Source: Plasmodium malariae | Lineage: Eukaryota > Apicomplexa > Aconoidasida > Haemosporida > Plasmodiidae | Length of the DNA stretch: 64,000 nucleotides | Assembly: GCF_900090045.1 (NCBI RefSeq) | Contig: NC_041787.1 | Coordinates: forward strand, 1,322,001 to 1,386,000 | Direction of reading: 5' to 3' | Shown: in pieces, positions 12,617 through 23,981 of the stretch | Numbering within the stretch: the first letter of the stretch is position 1 | Layout of the letters: each line of letters starts with the position of its first letter | Translations under genes and position numbers: made by a program | The notes under the pieces: generated by a model | Databases searched by the model: none | Told to the model about the DNA's origin: nothing | What the model saw: the letters and a program-made list of their open reading frames with translations, nothing else

Positions 12617-15600
12617 ATGTACAGGAGTTCAGACACGAAGCAGTACTACAAGAGCAAGAATAAACTTCCTTTAATTTTTTACAAAAATAAATATACAAAC
12701 CTTAAGCAGAGTAATAGCAATTATAACAGTAATACCAACGGTAATAACATCAATAACAACAACAGTAACAACAACAGTAACAACAACAGTAACAACAACA
12801 GTAACAACAACAGTAACAACAACAGTAACAACAACAGTAACAACAGTAACAACAACAGTAATAACAACAGTAACAACAACAGTAACAACAACAGTAACAA
12901 CAGTAACAACAACAACAACAATAACAACAAAAGTAATAACAACAGTAACAACAACAGTAACAACAAAAGTAATAACAACAGTAACAACAACAGTAACAAC
13001 AACAGTAACAACAAAAGTAATAACAGTAATAATAGCTGCATTAGCCATCAGCAAAGGGGTGAGGGCCTTAGCTATATTGTCAACGGTACAGTAAACAAAT
13101 CATTAGACAAGAACAACATTAACAAGAGTAGTAGTAGCAGCGGCAATCGCATCTGTGATAATAGCAACACAAACCTCCTTTACAAGAAGAAGGGTAGTCT
13201 TAACGTGCACGCAAATACGGGTACGGGTAAGTACAGTGTGAGTAGTAGTGGTAACTACCGCATAAATAATAACGACAGTGAAGAACATCCGAGTAGTTGT
13301 GGAAACATGTTAGCGTACAATGAAGACATGTATAACTGCGATAAGCAGAAGGTACTGAATGCGGGTGGATCCAGATATCATGCCTATAACATTGACGGTA
13401 ATAACAGTGGTCATCATAGTAGTCATCATAATAGTCATCATAATAGTCATCATAATAATCATCATAATAATCATCATAATGGCAATAACAGTAACAGTCA
13501 TAGTAGCCATGAGTACAACAGTAATAACCATGCTCCATTAGGAAAACTACAAAACAATAAAAATTCTTACAATTTTCATCAAAAAAAGGAAGGAAAGCAC
13601 AGCTACGAAGAGTACTTGGGTAATATGCCGGAAGGGGAAAATAGTAGGGGAAATAACGTGGGTAACAACTTAAGTGGTAATCATTCAAGAGGTAACAATC
13701 ATATTAACCACAGTAAAAATTGTAATAGTAATGGTAATAGTAACAACAATGGTAATAGTAACAACAGTGGTAATAGTAACAACAGTGGTAGTAGTAACAA
13801 CAGTGGTAGTAGTAACAACAGTGGTAGTAGTAACAACAATGGTAATCATAGTAATAAGATTAATAACAGTACTAACAGTGCCAATAACAATAGTGCCAAT
13901 AACAATAGTGCCAATAACAACAATGCCAATAACAACAATGCCAATAACAACAATGCCAATAACAACAATGCCAATAACAACAATGCCAATAACAACAATG
14001 CCAATAACAACAATAGTAACAGTAATAGTATAAGCATCAGTAGTAATAACAATAACAATAACAATAATAGTATCAGTAATAGTAGCAGTAACAATAACAA
14101 TAATAGTAGCAGTAATAGTAGCAGTAACAGTAACAACAATGTTAACGGAAACGTTAACGGAAGTATCAATGGTAATGTACACGGTAATCATAGCAATCAT
14201 TCGTTTAACTATGGACCAAGGAGTTATAAAAATTATAATGTAGAAGATAATGAAAATTACATGAACCTTACCAGTTCTAAGAACGCCAATAGGTGTTACG
14301 AAGTTAGTGATAATGTATCATGTATGAACATGTCAGTACAAAAAAAAATGAGTTATATTAACTTCGCTAGTAATAATAATAACAATAATGGACATCACCT
14401 TAACAGTCATAACAACATTCATCATAGCGGTCCAAGCAACGATCATCGCAAAGGAAGCGAACTGAATGGAGATGATTTGAATAATTATAGTTCAGTTAAT
14501 GAAAAGATGATTGACGTAGCAAAAGAAAAGAGTGTACTAGAGAACAATATGCTATCAAGGGGTGATAACAAAAAGGCGTTGCTAAACATGATGAGTAACA
14601 CAAGAAATAAAAATAATAGTACAAATAATGAAGTGAGAAAAATAGAAAAGAAAGAAGAAGAGGATAAGTACATAAAAGGAAACAATAATGATAGAAGCAC
14701 AAGTACATGCAATCGAAGTAGTTACAGTGTACACAAGGAGGTGTTAACAAAAAACAGCATGAACAATTTTGGCGCGGCTAACATAATTAGCGGCGTTGAT
14801 GGGGTTAACGGAGCTAGCGGTGTGAACAGTGTAAACAGTGTAGACGAAGTAAATGATATAAACCCCGTTGGCAGTTGTAGCAACATGAACAATCCGAACG
14901 ACATGAGTGGAAAGAATGCAAACTCCGCGAGCGGAAATGCGTACAATATATCGTACATGTTCATTTATCAGTACTACTACGTGCTACACACAAAAAAAGA
15001 AATGATGCATAACTTTTACTCGGATAACGCTATTTTGCTAATAAGTTTCAATAATCAAAATAGACAGGATGAAAAGGGAAATTATAACTGTGTTCAGAAT
15101 GATTTAAAGAATAGTATGAATGTTTCGGAGGGTGGTAAACAGTATGCTCATGGAAGAGGTGGAATAACAACAAATGGTGGTGGTATTGGTAGTGGTATTG
15201 GTAGCGGTATTGGTAGTGGTATTGGTAGCGGTATTGGTAGTGGTAGTGGTAGCGGTATTGGTAGCGGTATTGGTAGTGGTAGCGGTAGAAGTGCGAATCG
15301 TGCAGCTGGAAGTGGAAACGTATTATACGATGATAGGGAGCATTTCTTCAATTTGAGTGATATGGTTATTGAGGGAAGCCAGAAAAGCGAGTATATGATG
15401 AAATTGAAAAATCGAAAAATGATTAGTGAGTATTATAGAAAGCTTGATGTGAATGAATGTACTGTTCATATAAACTCAATTGAAGTAGTCAACTTGCATG
15501 ATGAAATATATATATATATATATGGAAAAATGAAGAAATGTAAAGATACGAATGTGTATTACTACTTTGTGCAGAATATTCATTTACATAAATATAGTAT

Positions 15601-18556
15601 GTACCAGTATTATGTAGATGTTGATTTTATTCATTACTATAATACTTCCATGGATAGTGATGAGTGTCAACAATATCAACATGCCGAACAGTTCAACTAT
15701 AACAGTAGTAGTAGACTGTTAAGTAATATATGCGATGCTAAGAGTAAGGAGGACGAGAAAAAGAAAAAAAGCAAAATTAGTAAGCTCCACATGAGTGGTA
15801 ATAATAATAACCTGGTCAGTAGCGACGTAGTTAGGACTAGCGCAATCAGTAGCAACCCTATGAGTAATAGTTCCAGTGCGTTGAAACACATAGGTGCAGT
15901 TAGAAGTGGCACGATGAGGGGAAAAGGTACCGAAAAAGGTGTAACATGTACCGATAGTGGAAATGTAAATAATAATGCATGTACCGTTAGTGGAAATGTA
16001 AATAATAATGCTTGTACCAATAACAGAAATAGTAATAAATGTGCGATGGGCCCTAGAAGGAATAATGAAAGGGATGAAAAGAATATGGCAATGGTAGATA
16101 ACAAATATTGCAAGGCGAAGTTTACAGTAAAAGAAGAGGATAATGAACAAAACTACCATAGCGGCAGTGTTATGACACAACATCATCCCATGGTGAGGCT
16201 ACAGCATAGTAGTAACATTCATGATCATAAAAGATATTATCATCAGTATGATGAATATGGTGGACATGATGAAGAGGAGCAAGGAGAACAACAGTACGCA
16301 CAAGAGAACATGATGAGGATGTATATATCAGAAGAGGAAGAGGAGAAGGGATATAATGAAGAGGAATATGATGAAGAAGAATATGTCGAAGCAGAATACG
16401 GTGAAGCAGAGTACGATGAGGAAGAAGAGGAAGAGGAAGGAGAAGAAGAGGATATGGAGGATGAAGATGCGTTAGAAGATAATATGGGAAACATGGGCAA
16501 CATGAGTAACATGGACAACATGGATGATGATTATGATGACGTAGGAGTAATAGAAGTGGGAGTAGAAGAGGAGGAAGGATTTGAAGAGGAAGATGATGAA
16601 TTTGAAGGAGCATATGGACCATATGTGGATGAGGAGGAGCATGAACAAGAATTTGAACATGTACATATACGTGAACGTGGACAGGAATGTGCAGCGGATG
16701 TGCATATGCATATGGGTGTGGGTGTGCAAAATGAAGGAAGTTATGCGGATAATATAAACGATGGAAAGAGAAAAAAGAAAAGATGTAGTCTTTCGAAAAA
16801 TAATGAATCTCTGGTTCTTACGAAAGGAGGAGGAGGAGGAGTAGTAGTTGAATCATGTAGTAGCAGCTATTACAATAATAGTAACAAACATGCAATTAAG
16901 AAGGGGGGAATATCATCCAATGCCATCGCCCCTTCAGCAGTGAGGGGTGGTGGTAGTGTTGTTGTTGGTGTTGGGCCACGTATTGACGATGCAAATAACT
17001 CATCTGCATTTATATCAATGGGTAAGATAAAAAATATGAAAAAGACAAACAACAACGATAAGAGAGGGAAACTTGGGGCCGCTTCTTTATGTACCGGTTA
17101 TGCAAGTAAGGACCATACTGCGGAAAATAAAAAAGGGAAAGACAAGGAGAATGAAAAAAAAAGAAACACAGCAGAAGTGGTAGTAGTAGTGCCAAGTGCG
17201 AATAGGGATCTTTATAATAGTAGCAGGGAGGGGTGCAACCATAATAATAAAGAGAATAGCGAATATAATATTAGAGCAAACAGGGTTGGCGGCAAATATA
17301 ATAGTAGTGGTGGTGGTAAAGCGGATGATCCGAGTAGCAGCAATGTCATTGGAAGTAATAGCGGTAGTAATAGCGGAAATAATAGCCGCAATAATATTAA
17401 CAGTAATAACGGCAATAATAGCTGCAGTAGCAACGGCGGAGGGGTACACGTGAAGAAGACGAACATAGTGGAAGACACGAAAAAAATAAAAAAAAATAAA
17501 ATTGAAAATGCATGGAATGTTGAGAGTGAACAATTGCCAAAAATGGAAAAAATCATGAAAGAACAAAAGAATGGATTTGAAAATAATAAGAAAAAGAAAA
17601 AAGAAAAAAACAGAGTAGACCCAGATAGTTGGGTGTTTAGAGTTATGAAAAATTATCAAAGTGTAAATCCAGGTGAGAAAAATGGGCAGGTAGTAGTAAA
17701 TAACAAAAAAATGGAAAGAGAAAATAAAAATAATGAGCTAAATGATAATGAGAAAGAAAAGGAGCTTAACCAAAAGGGAAATAAAAAGGAGGATACGGAA
17801 CAGGAAAAAAGAAAAAAGAAAAAAAAAAAAAAAAAGGAAAAAAGTAAAGTAAAAGAACAAAATGGATATAGAATTGGAGGAAAGGGGAAAGATGATGAAG
17901 ATAGAGAAATAGAAGAAGAAGAGGAGGAAGAAGAAGATGATGAAGATGAACAAGAACAAGAACAACTAGAACAGCAACAGCAACAACAACAACAACAACA
18001 ACAAAGAGAACAAATGAAAGGGGAAGAAATCAACGCCAATGATAAAAAAATTATTATTCATAATATACATAAAAATATGGATAAGAAAAAAATAAATGAT
18101 TGTATTATTGACCGATTAAAAAAATATAATGATGGGCATGCTGTTCAAATTGATATATATCAAAGGAATATAAAAAAAGTATTTCCAAATTCGTATAATA
18201 ATTATCAGAATAGTTATCCAAATAATTATGATAATAAAGTAAAAGGAACTGAATATTCTTACGCCATTGCTGAGTTAGATTGTCGTCAAAGTCAACAACT
18301 TTTACTTGACTTAGGTCTATATTGTAATGGTATTAAATTAAACATAGAAAATTTTAAGGAAAAAAAAAAAACAGATATCAAGAAATATAATAGAAAATAT
18401 AATACATTTAGTACGTCATTTGATGGGTCCAAATTGAAAGAAGACAAATTTAAAAATTCGTTCTATAGAGGAGGAGGAGGAGGACCAGTAGTAGCAGGAG
18501 GGGGGGGACGTCAGTGGCAACTCCGATTTGAAGCAAAAGATGCAGCATATGCTTGA
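12617..18556 (+). CDS. G3BP: G3BP-like RNA-binding protein: NTF2-like domain, RRM and Gly-rich tail in a giant Asn-rich chain
   Basis: Single exon, 1979 residues. An NTF2-like fold lies at about 776-1015: it opens with MFIYQYYYVLHTKKEMMHNFY (compare FVRQYYTLLN...LHRFYG in G3BP) and closes with a QNIHLHKYSMYQYYVDVDF strand like the G3BP NTF2 C-terminus; a Gly/Ser/Ile repeat interrupts it at about 855-893. An RRM lies at about 1810-1915 (RNP2-like IIIHNI, RNP1-like YAIAEL), followed by a Gly-rich tail with one RGG. This domain order is diagnostic of G3BP/Rasputin, which nucleates stress granules and binds mRNA. The rest is Asn/Ser runs (about 45-135, 360-500), an acidic block (about 1235-1355) and a Lys-rich block. 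The start ATG is the first in frame; a TACAG nearby would allow an upstream exon. Confidence 0.83.
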   Translation: MYRSSDTKQYYKSKNKLPLIFYKNKYTNLKQSNSNYNSNTNGNNINNNNSNNNSNNNSNNNSNNNSNNNSNNNSNNSNNNSNNNSNNNSNNNSNNSNNNNNNNNKSNNNSNNNSNNKSNNNSNNNSNNNSNNKSNNSNNSCISHQQRGEGLSYIVNGTVNKSLDKNNINKSSSSSGNRICDNSNTNLLYKKKGSLNVHANTGTGKYSVSSSGNYRINNNDSEEHPSSCGNMLAYNEDMYNCDKQKVLNAGGSRYHAYNIDGNNSGHHSSHHNSHHNSHHNNHHNNHHNGNNSNSHSSHEYNSNNHAPLGKLQNNKNSYNFHQKKEGKHSYEEYLGNMPEGENSRGNNVGNNLSGNHSRGNNHINHSKNCNSNGNSNNNGNSNNSGNSNNSGSSNNSGSSNNSGSSNNNGNHSNKINNSTNSANNNSANNNSANNNNANNNNANNNNANNNNANNNNANNNNANNNNSNSNSISISSNNNNNNNNSISNSSSNNNNNSSSNSSSNSNNNVNGNVNGSINGNVHGNHSNHSFNYGPRSYKNYNVEDNENYMNLTSSKNANRCYEVSDNVSCMNMSVQKKMSYINFASNNNNNNGHHLNSHNNIHHSGPSNDHRKGSELNGDDLNNYSSVNEKMIDVAKEKSVLENNMLSRGDNKKALLNMMSNTRNKNNSTNNEVRKIEKKEEEDKYIKGNNNDRSTSTCNRSSYSVHKEVLTKNSMNNFGAANIISGVDGVNGASGVNSVNSVDEVNDINPVGSCSNMNNPNDMSGKNANSASGNAYNISYMFIYQYYYVLHTKKEMMHNFYSDNAILLISFNNQNRQDEKGNYNCVQNDLKNSMNVSEGGKQYAHGRGGITTNGGGIGSGIGSGIGSGIGSGIGSGSGSGIGSGIGSGSGRSANRAAGSGNVLYDDREHFFNLSDMVIEGSQKSEYMMKLKNRKMISEYYRKLDVNECTVHINSIEVVNLHDEIYIYIYGKMKKCKDTNVYYYFVQNIHLHKYSMYQYYVDVDFIHYYNTSMDSDECQQYQHAEQFNYNSSSRLLSNICDAKSKEDEKKKKSKISKLHMSGNNNNLVSSDVVRTSAISSNPMSNSSSALKHIGAVRSGTMRGKGTEKGVTCTDSGNVNNNACTVSGNVNNNACTNNRNSNKCAMGPRRNNERDEKNMAMVDNKYCKAKFTVKEEDNEQNYHSGSVMTQHHPMVRLQHSSNIHDHKRYYHQYDEYGGHDEEEQGEQQYAQENMMRMYISEEEEEKGYNEEEYDEEEYVEAEYGEAEYDEEEEEEEGEEEDMEDEDALEDNMGNMGNMSNMDNMDDDYDDVGVIEVGVEEEEGFEEEDDEFEGAYGPYVDEEEHEQEFEHVHIRERGQECAADVHMHMGVGVQNEGSYADNINDGKRKKKRCSLSKNNESLVLTKGGGGGVVVESCSSSYYNNSNKHAIKKGGISSNAIAPSAVRGGGSVVVGVGPRIDDANNSSAFISMGKIKNMKKTNNNDKRGKLGAASLCTGYASKDHTAENKKGKDKENEKKRNTAEVVVVVPSANRDLYNSSREGCNHNNKENSEYNIRANRVGGKYNSSGGGKADDPSSSNVIGSNSGSNSGNNSRNNINSNNGNNSCSSNGGGVHVKKTNIVEDTKKIKKNKIENAWNVESEQLPKMEKIMKEQKNGFENNKKKKKEKNRVDPDSWVFRVMKNYQSVNPGEKNGQVVVNNKKMERENKNNELNDNEKEKELNQKGNKKEDTEQEKRKKKKKKKKEKSKVKEQNGYRIGGKGKDDEDREIEEEEEEEEDDEDEQEQEQLEQQQQQQQQQQQREQMKGEEINANDKKIIIHNIHKNMDKKKINDCIIDRLKKYNDGHAVQIDIYQRNIKKVFPNSYNNYQNSYPNNYDNKVKGTEYSYAIAELDCRQSQQLLLDLGLYCNGIKLNIENFKEKKKTDIKKYNRKYNTFSTSFDGSKLKEDKFKNSFYRGGGGGPVVAGGGGRQWQLRFEAKDAAYA
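12748..13040 (+). repeat. AACAACAGT codon-level repeat (Asn-Asn-Ser)
   Basis: This is a 9-bp coding repeat with occasional loss of one AAC and sporadic AAA (Lys) codons, encoding the N-terminal Asn/Ser tract of the G3BP-like protein. Frame is kept throughout. Confidence 0.85.
13740..14030 (+). repeat. Asn-Ser-Gly and Ala-Asn-Asn-Asn coding minisatellites
   Basis: Units of AGTAACAACAGTGGT pass into GCCAATAACAAC, 12 bp, about nine copies. All are in frame with the G3BP-like CDS. Confidence 0.8.
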
Positions 18557-19886
18557 AATAGTTATTAGATTCAAGTGGGGAAGATAGATTTTTTTTTTTT
18601 TTTTTTTTTTCTTCTTATTTTTTTATAACAATAAATAGATATATAATATATATAAATATCCAAGCAAAGGGGGGGGCATATATTTTATGTGGGACCAAAC
18701 TTCACGGGATATCTTTAGACGCATGCATGTACAGCATACGTACATTATGCGCGCGCATATATGTGTGTGTGTATATATATACAGACAGTGGAACGTATCT
18801 CCCACAAAAGAGTTCACATACTTTTGTATAAACAAATTTTTTATTGTAAATAAATTTTTTTTTGAGAAATTTTTGCCCCCATTTACAATTCATTTTATTA
18901 TTACACATTATTATTCCATTACTTTATATTTTATTGATTTATATTTTATTGCTTTTTACGTTGTTGTATTTAATTTTCATTTTGCTCTTCTTTTCCATTC
19001 CTCCTTATATTTTGTAAAACGTTAATGAGTAAAATATATATAATAATCATTTTTTTATTATTCTTTTAATTTCAGTATTAAAAATTATACGATTAAGAAA
19101 CGACTGAAGAAATTTATATTTTCTTCCTAAGGGGAAAAACCTTTTTCTTGTATAATTAAAAATAATATTAAAATAAAAAATAATAATAAAATAAAATAAA
19201 ATAAGGTATATATATATTATTATTACTAGGCAAACAATTTTGTAAGGTTTTTAATTTATGGGTGAATGAATACATGAGGAACATAAATTGCACACAAATA
19301 TACATATAAATATGTATTATATGCATATATATTATATATACGTATAAACATGTGCATTTGTTCATGTACATATATATATATACATATATTATATATATAT
19401 ATATATATGTACATATAAAGATAAACAGGCAAAATAGGAACAAGGGTAAAAAAAATTGAACAAATGGAAATGACATATAATAAATAGCACATATTATTAA
19501 TATATAAATATAGTCATATCTACGTAAGTGAAACAACAACAAAAAAAAAGGGGAAAAAAAAAAAAAAAAAAAAAAAAATAAACAGGTATAAATACACACA
19601 TGTGTGCATACGTAATTATGTACACATATTATATATGTATATATACGTAAAATATGTATACTTCTAAGAAACAAATTTGTATGAGCTAATTAAATCTTAA
19701 TTGTGATTAGCAAACTGTATATACAAGTTAAATTCATTAAAATTTTAATTAAAAAAATAAGACAAAATAAAATTAATCAAAGTAAAACAACATAAGGAAT
19801 TACATATATACATATAAATAAATGTTACCTTTTTTTTTATTTTTATTTTTTTTTTATCATCCGTGTGAAAAGCACAAGACGTAAAA
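18557..19886. other. Convergent intergenic region between G3BP-like and kinase genes
   Basis: This should hold both 3' UTRs. It has poly(T) at 18591-18610, a TA/TG-rich stretch at 18740-18790, and poly(A) around 19540-19580 (19541-19549, 19558-19578). No ORF has convincing composition and I see no structured RNA. Confidence 0.5.
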
Positions 19887-20595
19887 TTACTGCACTTGCG
19901 ATTTAATCCAAGGGTGATTAAGAGCTAATGAAAGGGAAAAGCGTAATAATGAAGAAAAAACGTAAAGAGGACAAAAGCAAAAATGTATTTTATTAAAATA
20001 CGACCGAGGTGTTTGTGTATGTGTACGTGTATGTGTATGTGCATTTGTATGTGTATGTATATGTATATGTATATGTGTATGTATATATATATATGTATGT
20101 AAGTATGTATATATATGTATGTATGTATATATTTCTTTTCTTCTCTTTTCGTTATTTTATTTTATTTATTTTATTTTTTATGCACTGTTCAGAATTTTAC
20201 AACAATGCAAGCACATTCGCACACCACTCACCTTGATAAGCTGTAAGTCTTTTCTTTTCATTTCTTTCCAAGAGTTTTTTTAAAAAATCTACTGCCTATA
20301 GGGGGGGGAAAAAAGAAAAAAAAAGGAACGAAGGATACAATGTACGAATAATTGAATATACGAAAGAAAAAGTTGTATCATATTAAATAAAGGATTCGAC
20401 ATGCAATATAACTATCATCATATTTTAATGCTCCTTTTTCTAATAACCTCAACTGATAAAGAAGAAAATTCTTTGCCCTTCCAGTTTATATTCTTGTTCA
20501 ATATTTCGTCCTAATGGTGTTAAAAAAATGCGTTAACTTGTGGATAACTATATATATGGGTGGGCTCTTACACAAAAACACGTGTGCAGCTACAT

Positions 20596-20642
<47 letters not shown>

Positions 20643-21039
20643 AGCGTATGCACGTACAAAAGTATGGCAACACCGCACACATGCAGTTTTACATGTACAG
20701 TTTTTACATGTGTTCGTTGTGCATGCCTCTTTTATTCTGTTTTTAAAATTCTTACTACAACATTTGGCGTGTTTTTTCCTTCAAATGGATATTTTCCAGT
20801 CAACATAAAAAAAACCATTACACCCAAGGCCCAAATGTCAGACGATATGGTATACTTTTTTCTAAAAAATAAATAACGATCGTTTATTTAGCATTAATTG
20901 GTCTTACTCACGCGTGCAGGAATAGATGCATGTATATGTAGATATATATATATGTAGATATATATATATGTAGATATATATATATGTAGATATACATATA
21001 TATGTAGATATACATATATATAATAAATTCCATATGTGC

Positions 21040-21078
<39 letters not shown>

Positions 21079-23083
21079 TTTTTTCCGTTTTACCTTATCA
21101 GTTCAGGTGAAATATAATGCGGAGATCCACATAATTCCGTCAAATACTCACAGTTAACCTGTAAATATAAAAAATACATGAACAGTTAAGAATTTTTCCA
21201 ACTGTGCGCCGTTATATCACACAAGTGTATACACATAAATGTGTGTATTATTTGTATGTGTACGTATATTACATGTAGGTAATATTATGTATTTACGCAT
21301 ACAAGAACGTGCCCCATTACTCACCTTCTTAGCCATTCCGAAATCTATTAACTTAATATTCTTTGTGTTTTTATTTAAAAATAAGAAATTTTCTGCCTTA
21401 AAAATGGGTTAAAAAACAAGGGAGTGAACAAAACATGCTTCAAAATTTTGATGTATTATTTAAAAATGGAAAATAAAAGAATGCAACGGGAAATGCAAGG
21501 GGAATGGGAACGGGTAAAAAAAATGGAAAAAAAAAAAAGAAGAAAAAATAAAGTAAAAATAATAAGGTAAAAATAATAAAGAAAAAATAATAAAGAAAAA
21601 ATAATAAAGTAAAAATAATAAAGTAAAAATAATAAAGTAAAAATAATAAAGTAAAAATAATAAGTAAAAATAATAAAGTAAAAATAATAAAGTAAAATAA
21701 TAAAGTAAAATAATAAAGTAAAATATAAAGTAAAATAATAAGGTAAAAATAATAAAGTAAAAATAATAAAGTAAAAATAATAAAGTAAAAATAATAAAGT
21801 AAAAATAATAAAGTAAAAATAATAAAGAAAAAACAATATCGTGTCATTTAATTCCCCTTTAAAAAATAATAAAAAAAATATTCCTCTGTTCATCTTTTTT
21901 CCTTTTTTACTTTTATGTCTCTGTGAATAATGTTTTTTGAATGTAAGTATTCCAAGGCGCAACAGATCTGGATCGATCAGGGGAGAAAAATTGTCAAAAA
22001 AAACGTTCATATGTGCGTATGTTTATTTAAATAAATGAATAAACTGGTACTATATACGTACATGCATTTACTCAGGAAGTAAAACGACAAGGGCGCAGTT
22101 TACACATAAATGCATACAAGTACATACACAAACATATATACATACATACATATATACATACATACATATATACATATATACATACATATATACATACATA
22201 CATATATACATACATATATACATACATGCATATATACATACATGCATAACACACATATACAAACACACACACACACACACACACACACGTAGTAACAAAT
22301 TTGTTAAGGTGCAAAATGTAACTTAAAAAAAATCTGATCGCAAGTAAATATTTCTGTCATTTGTAAGTAACGTGTATTTATTCGTGGTCATATAATAAAG
22401 GCAAAACTGCCCCCCCTTCCCCACATATATATATATATATATATACCTATGTATATAATATATACACGGTGTGTATGTGGGAACAGGCTAACTGCTCTAT
22501 ACATATACAACTCTACTGCTCATATTTAAAAGAGTTAGGGATAATTACCTGCCTGACAATAAGCACCGATTCGCTCTCCAATAAACATTTATTTTTTACT
22601 ACTTTATAAAATAATTCACCCCCTTCACATTTTTCTAATACAATATAAAATTTATTTTTATCTTCAAAAAAATCTTTAAATTTTATAATATTTTCATGAC
22701 TCATGACTGATAAATATTTTATTTCATTTTTGACCATCTTTTCAAAGTTGTAATTCTTTTTGTGCTTTTTCTTTTTCTTTATAATTTTCACAGCATATAC
22801 TTCTTTTGTTTCTTTGTTAATGCATTCTCGTACTACTCTAAATTGAAGCAGAAATTGCAAAACGAAAAAGGCACAAATGTTCAGCAGTCATAACCACTAT
22901 ATAGTGCTAGATGTTCTACTAGATGTATTACTAGTAGTACTACTATATATACTACTGTACATAACTGTATATAACCAATACATGGGTATATAATATAAAC
23001 ATATGCCATCCATACGCAACAATACACACACAACACAAGTATTTTTTTGTACATGCACGTGCACAGTATACATCTGTACATAC

Positions 23084-23114
<31 letters not shown>

Positions 23115-23344
23115 AATATATCCATTAGCATGTGTGTTTGCATACTAACTAGTATATAATACTTCTTTACATGTACATTTTCATTTCTATACACAAGCAA
23201 GATATAGACAACATATCTGTGCATGCAAGTTCATATAAATTACCCGAAGGAGCCACAACCCAATACCTTTCCAAACTTATACTCATTTTTTTTTTTTTCT
23301 ACATTGTTATAATGATGTAACAGTTTATTAATAGCATTTCCCAT
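19887..23344 (-). CDS. CDPK/CaMK-type Ser/Thr protein kinase, catalytic domain only, predicted N-myristoylated
   Basis: Nine exons, phases all consistent: 23344-23244, 22837-22549, 21967-21911, 21396-21325, 21158-21094, 20861-20756, 20510-20448, 20295-20232, 19924-19887; 284 residues. It starts MGNAINK, a good N-myristoylation signal. Kinase landmarks in order: Gly loop GCGSFG (29-34), AVK Lys51, HRD about 145-147, DFG about 167-169, SPE about 190-192, DIWALG, and the HPWI motif ending the domain 4 residues before the stop. The catalytic loop reads HRDIKAEN, with Ala where Pro is usual. Closest family is CDPK/CaMK, but there is no autoinhibitory helix or EF-hand. From memory, P. falciparum has a syntenic short kinase near PP7. 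Likely membrane-anchored; substrates unknown. Confidence 0.88.
20938..21021. repeat. 16-bp TATATATATGTAGATA minisatellite in kinase intron 5
   Basis: About five copies lie between exons 5 and 6 of the kinase gene, next to a long poly(T). Confidence 0.75.
21540..21840. repeat. 14-bp AAAGTAAAAATAAT minisatellite in kinase intron 3
   Basis: More than 20 imperfect units, with copies lacking one or two A residues, fill most of intron 3 (21397-21910). On the transcribed strand this reads as a U-rich array with repeated TTTAC. Confidence 0.85.
22130..22288. repeat. CATACATATATA and CA microsatellite in kinase intron 2
   Basis: Alternating CATA/TATA units end in a (CA)n run at 22262-22287, inside intron 2 (21968-22548). 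Confidence 0.75.
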
Positions 23345-23385
23345 TGTTCGTCATAATCTTACCATTGACCTTTTTTTTATTATTC

Positions 23386-23434
<49 letters not shown>

Positions 23435-23927
23435 AAATATATGGTCCCTATGTCCAATTAAATAATTCCAACTATATTATATCAATTCAGACATTTTAAA
23501 ATTTTTTCAAGTATCCAAAAATTTATAATTTATTACGGAAAGCACAATATTATTCTCATATTTATATGTAAATTAAAATTATTTTAATGCAACTCCGTTT
23601 ATTAATTTTTTAAAAAAACAAAAATGAAAAAATTATAAAGACGAGTGAAGCGAAGAATAAAAAAAAAGTAAAACAAAGAGTAACACAACGAGTAAAACAA
23701 AAAGAATAATTTAAAAAGAGTAATACAAAATGAGTAATGCAAAGAGCTAAAATAAAAAGCACAAATAGAAATACAAACTGAAACAAAAAATTTATTCCTT
23801 AAGAATATATGTTACGATATCACGAAATATTGAATAAAAAGCTGCGTACAACATTTATTACCACATGCTTGCAATTTTTTTTTTTTTTTTTCAACTTAAA
23901 ACTGTACACAAGTATGTAAATAAAGAA

Positions 23928-23981
<54 letters not shown>

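Noticed and set aside
12671..13054. Long reverse ORFs made of Leu or Val/Thr opposite the Asn-rich region
   Set aside because: They are the complement of AAC/AGT codon repeats in the G3BP-like gene and have no other content.
21440..22010. Reverse Phe/Leu/Tyr-rich ORFs of 135-184 residues
   Set aside because: Translations of the 14-bp intron 3 minisatellite of the kinase; true exon 3 with the HRD motif lies inside in another context.
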